Source: Paenibacillus foliorum
Lineage (GTDB): Bacteria > Bacillota > Bacilli > Paenibacillales > NBRC-103111
Length of the DNA stretch: 64,000 nt
Direction of reading: 5' to 3'
NCBI RefSeq assembly: GCF_013141765.1
Contig: NZ_WHOD01000082.1
Span: 1-64,000 of the forward strand
Shown here: positions 61,289 through 64,000 of the stretch, piece after piece
How the letters are laid out: each line of letters opens with the position of its first letter
How positions within the stretch are numbered: the first letter of the stretch is position 1
Made by a program: the position numbers and the translations under genes
Notes under the pieces: generated by a model
The model's input: only the letters and a program-made list of their open reading frames with translations
Database searches by the model: none
Told to the model about the DNA's origin: nothing

Positions 61289-61318
61289 TAGGATATGCTT
61301 TTAATAATGGCCGTTTTC

Positions 61319-61855
61319 TTATTTCGTATTGTTACTGGACTGCTGCTTTGATGAATTGTGATGGGGCTTGCGATGCGGACGCTGCTGGCGGTTATTCTGC
61401 TGTTCCTGATGCCGCTGCTGATGGCGCTGAGGTCTAGGCTGATGCGATTGGGACTGCTCTTGCTTGGACTCTTGTTTCAGCTCTTGCTGAACCTGCTGTT
61501 CAAGCTCAATTTGATCCTGCTCGTCCAACTCAGTCAAGATGTCCTCTGAAACACCATTTTGCTGATCGCCAGGCTGATGCTTAGATGCGATCCGTTCAAT
61601 AATAAAATACGCGCAGCCAAAATTGCAGTACTCATTCAAGTAATCTTGCAACGTGGCGATGGAAGATTCCTTCGTCGCTTTGGGATGAACCTCCTTGAAA
61701 AAACCACGTAGGCGAAGCTGATTATAGCCCCAATCCCCCACGATGTAATCATACCGTTCCAGCACCTCGCTGTAACGTTCTTTGAACGCATCTGGCTTCC
61801 AACCGTTTTTATGGTCAACTACCACTTCGTATGTTTTATTGGCAATGTGGATCAC
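61319..61855 (-). CDS. YutD-family (DUF1027) protein with Gln/His-rich tail
   Basis: 178 residues from GTG 61855, ten bases after TTAGGAGGG. The conserved YutD core occupies about residues 1-95 (KDAFKERYSEV-like region, DYIVGDWGYNQLRLRGFF, YCNFGCAYFIIER). The remaining 80 residues are dominated by Gln, His and Arg (QSHQPRPQRHQQRHQ) and are probably disordered. Function unknown. It follows lipA, as in B. subtilis, after a stem-loop array. Confidence 0.82.
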   Translation of the reverse strand: MIHIANKTYEVVVDHKNGWKPDAFKERYSEVLERYDYIVGDWGYNQLRLRGFFKEVHPKATKESSIATLQDYLNEYCNFGCAYFIIERIASKHQPGDQQNGVSEDILTELDEQDQIELEQQVQQELKQESKQEQSQSHQPRPQRHQQRHQEQQNNRQQRPHRKPHHNSSKQQSSNNTK

Positions 61856-61871
61856 TCTGTTATATCCCTCC

Positions 61872-61976
61872 TAAGAGTTTCGCTTTAGCGAAACTGGCGT
61901 CGTAAGCATGTGCTGGGTTTGCGTAAGCAAAAACCGGCGTAGTAAGCATAGTCAGGACTTTGCAACAGCAAAGTCC
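61872..61976 (-). repeat. Tandem stem-loop array ending on the yutD ribosome site
   Basis: Three hairpins read on the minus strand: GGACTTTGC/GCAAAGTCC (61954-61976), a TTTGC/GCAAA stem (61915-61935) and AGTTTCGCT/AGCGAAACT (61875-61895). They are separated by ATGCTTAC-T/G-ACGCC, and the last runs into CTTAGGAGG. This matches the array at 13990-14133. Confidence 0.6.
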
Positions 61977-62027
61977 CTTCCATATGGTTCAGCCCATACT
62001 CTATGGGGCATGCTAAGGTAATTCAGC

Positions 62028-62900
62028 TTAAGCCTGCTGAGCGGATTTCACTTGCTCATGTGCGTGGTAAGAGCTGCGCACGAGCGGGCCCGACTCAACA
62101 TGTTTAAAGCCCCGCTTCATTCCCTCCGCTTTTAGCTCAGCGAATTGCTCCGGTGTATAGTACTTTTGAACCTTTAAGTGCTTGAGTGTTGGCTGCAGAT
62201 ATTGGCCGATTGTCATGATATCGCAGTTAATCTCACGTAAATCATCCATGGTTTGTATAATTTCTGCCCATTCCTCTCCTACTCCGAGCATGATGCTCGA
62301 TTTTGTAGGAATCCCTGGCGCAATTTGCTTCGAGCGAGCAAGAAGCTCTAACGATCTGCGGTATTTCGCTTTGGAACGCACCTTATCGGACATGCGCTCT
62401 ACGGTTTCCACGTTGTGGTTCAAAATATCCGGCTTCGCTTCCAATACCGTTCTGAGCGATGACTCACTGCCCAAAAAGTCCGGGATCAGAACTTCCACAC
62501 TACAGAGTGGCAGTCTTTTCCGAATAGCCAATACTGTCGCCGCGAATATAGAGGCTCCCCCATCCGCCAACTCGTCCCGAGCCACAGAAGTTATAACTAC
62601 ATGCTTAAGTCCCATCTGCTCCGCTGCTTCTGCAACGCGCTCAGGCTCTTGTAGATCTAACTCCGTCGGAAGTCCGGATGTTACCGCACAAAAACGGCAA
62701 GCACGGGTACAAATATCGCCTAGTATCATAAAAGTAGCGGTACGGTTGGCCCAGCATTCATGAATGTTGGGACACTTCGCTTCTTCGCAAACAGTATGCA
62801 GCGTTTTATCGCGCATCATATTTTTTAATTCCTTGTAATTTTCACCTGTTGTCAGCTTAATTTTTAGCCACTCGGGCTTACGCTCTACTGGAGTAGACAT
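62028..62900 (-). CDS. lipA: Lipoyl synthase
   Basis: 290 residues. Radical SAM enzyme that inserts two sulphurs into octanoyl groups on lipoyl domains. The SAM cluster motif CTRACRFC, the auxiliary cluster motif CEEAKCPNIHEC, and the C-terminal RSSY (VRSSYHAHEQ) are all present. Start ATG 62900 follows AGCAGG. Followed by the yutD-like gene, the Bacillus order. Confidence 0.97.
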   Translation of the reverse strand: MSTPVERKPEWLKIKLTTGENYKELKNMMRDKTLHTVCEEAKCPNIHECWANRTATFMILGDICTRACRFCAVTSGLPTELDLQEPERVAEAAEQMGLKHVVITSVARDELADGGASIFAATVLAIRKRLPLCSVEVLIPDFLGSESSLRTVLEAKPDILNHNVETVERMSDKVRSKAKYRRSLELLARSKQIAPGIPTKSSIMLGVGEEWAEIIQTMDDLREINCDIMTIGQYLQPTLKHLKVQKYYTPEQFAELKAEGMKRGFKHVESGPLVRSSYHAHEQVKSAQQA

Positions 62901-63062
62901 TCATTTGTACCTGCTTTCTGCTTCATTGTCCATACTCTTGAAGCTATTATATCAACCAAAGCCATAACAATCCACTTTCCTTTTGATTTATGATAAACTA
63001 GGAAAGTATATGAAATTTTAACGGTACTTCTATGTACACCGTTTCGGAGGAATACGCCTTAT

Positions 63063-63854
63063 ATGATTAATTTAGAAGCTATCCTAAAGCTTGTTCGCAC
63101 TGGAGACTTGGATATTTCCGAGGCTCAAAAGCACATTGACGAGCTAATGAATAAGAATAACGAACAATCTTTCCGAATTGAGGATCTTGGCTTTGCTCAA
63201 TTGGATATTGACCGGGAGCGCAGAACCGGCTTTCCTGAAGTTATTTATGGGGAAAGTAAAACTGCAGAGCAAATTATTTCTATTTATCAAAAACTGATGG
63301 AGCATTCGCAAAAGGTATTGGCTACTCGGGTAAGCCAAGAAAAAGCCGCTTTGATCCAGCAGCAAATCGCCGGCGTTACATATAATGAAGCAGCGCGAAC
63401 GCTAGTTTGGTATCAAAATGAGGAAGCGCGTTCATCCAATAGCAATACCTATATCGCTGTCGTTTGCGCAGGTACTTCCGACCTTCCGGTTGCAGAAGAA
63501 GCCGCTATTACTGCGGAATACATGGGCTGCCGTGTAGAAAGGGTTTACGATGTAGGCGTGGCCGGTATCCATCGGCTATTTCGCAGGCTCGAGCTCATTC
63601 GTGGTGCGACAGCGATAGTCGTAGCCGCTGGCATGGAGGGCGCGTTGACCAGTGTTCTCGGCGGACTTGTGGACAAGCCGGTTATAGCCGTGCCAACGAG
63701 TGTCGGTTACGGGGCAAGCTTCCACGGCGTAGCAGCTCTTCTAGCTATGCTTAACTCCTGTGCGCCTGGTGTCTCTGTAGTAAACATTGATAATGGATTT
63801 GGTGCCGGATATAACGCTGCACTGATACATAAAACCATGGTAGAGAGGGATTAA
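63063..63854 (+). CDS. larB: Nickel-pincer cofactor biosynthesis protein LarB
   Basis: 263 residues behind CGGAGGAATACGCC. The C-terminal half is PurE-like (VVCAGTSDLPVAEEAAITAE, VVAAGMEGALTSVLGGLVDK, PTSVGYGASFHGVAALLAML). LarB carboxylates nicotinic acid adenine dinucleotide in making the cofactor of lactate racemase LarA. It is followed 3 bases later by larC, confirming the assignment. Confidence 0.93.
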   Translation: MINLEAILKLVRTGDLDISEAQKHIDELMNKNNEQSFRIEDLGFAQLDIDRERRTGFPEVIYGESKTAEQIISIYQKLMEHSQKVLATRVSQEKAALIQQQIAGVTYNEAARTLVWYQNEEARSSNSNTYIAVVCAGTSDLPVAEEAAITAEYMGCRVERVYDVGVAGIHRLFRRLELIRGATAIVVAAGMEGALTSVLGGLVDKPVIAVPTSVGYGASFHGVAALLAMLNSCAPGVSVVNIDNGFGAGYNAALIHKTMVERD

Positions 63855-63857
63855 TCG

Positions 63858-64000
63858 ATGAAAATAGCTTACTTGGACTGTTTTTCTGGAATTAGTGGAG
63901 ATATGACGCTGGCCGCGCTTGCAGATGCTGGGGCAGATCGGAATTATATCGAGGAAGAGCTTCGTAAAATTAAGATCGATCCTTTCACATTGGAGTGGAA
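63858..64000 (+). CDS. larC: Nickel insertion protein LarC, 5' end only
   Basis: 47 codons are present before the window ends. MKIAYLDCFSGISGDMTLAA is the typical LarC (DUF111) start. LarC inserts nickel into the pincer cofactor and is often split by a programmed frameshift; that region is outside the window. Three bases separate it from larB. Confidence 0.92.
   Translation, partial: MKIAYLDCFSGISGDMTLAALADAGADRNYIEEELRKIKIDPFTLEW

Overview
The window looks like chromosomal DNA from an endospore-forming, Gram-positive Bacillota of the Paenibacillus type. Three alpha/beta-type small acid-soluble spore protein (SASP) genes, a ylbJ homologue, a sporulation-type PAS histidine kinase, an S-layer-homology (SLH) protein, a tryptophan T-box, Fur and sigma-A/sigma-G type sites and GGAGG ribosome sites all point there. 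No rRNA, tRNA, CRISPR array, phage or complete insertion sequence was seen. Assignment to a species was not attempted.

Left end (1-9.2 kb): the 3' end of a SASP gene, a decayed SLH gene, then a minus-strand three-gene operon with a good sigma-A promoter. It encodes a 1437-residue multidomain pectate lyase carrying both a cohesin and a dockerin, an SLH-anchored protein with one cohesin, and a secreted binding-domain protein ending in a dockerin. Together they could build a small pectin-degrading complex on the cell surface.

9.2-19.4 kb: a frame-broken small gene, a BmrCD-like heterodimeric multidrug ABC exporter, a DUF457 membrane protein, a SASP gene, a DUF5325 small protein, a DUF559-like protein with a probable early nonsense codon, and trpS with a UGG-specifier T-box leader. 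The trpS leader also holds a 171-bp imperfect palindrome and a hexamer repeat.

19.5-35.7 kb: a YcgR/YcgQ-like pair, an aldose epimerase, an IclR regulator next to a fumarylacetoacetase-family hydrolase and malate synthase, and a sugar-uptake block (two flavoproteins, a lipoprotein binding protein, two permeases and a membrane AraC-type regulator).

35.9-47.9 kb: a four-PAS histidine kinase, a Rieske fusion protein with a Cys-rich partner, a SASP, the KhtTU potassium/proton antiporter, several small or unknown proteins, a VOC protein and a chemoreceptor. A second copy of the palindromic element found near trpS follows the chemoreceptor gene.

47.9-64 kb: pepF, a YycC-like protein, a GGDEF protein, DUF2225, truncated haemoglobin, ylbJ, glucan phosphorylase, NAD kinase, a Fur-box-controlled siderophore uptake operon without an ATPase gene, yutD-lipA, and larB with the start of larC (nickel-pincer cofactor). 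The most notable non-genic signals are the two-copy palindromic element and a tandem stem-loop array that sits directly on ribosome sites upstream of two unrelated genes.
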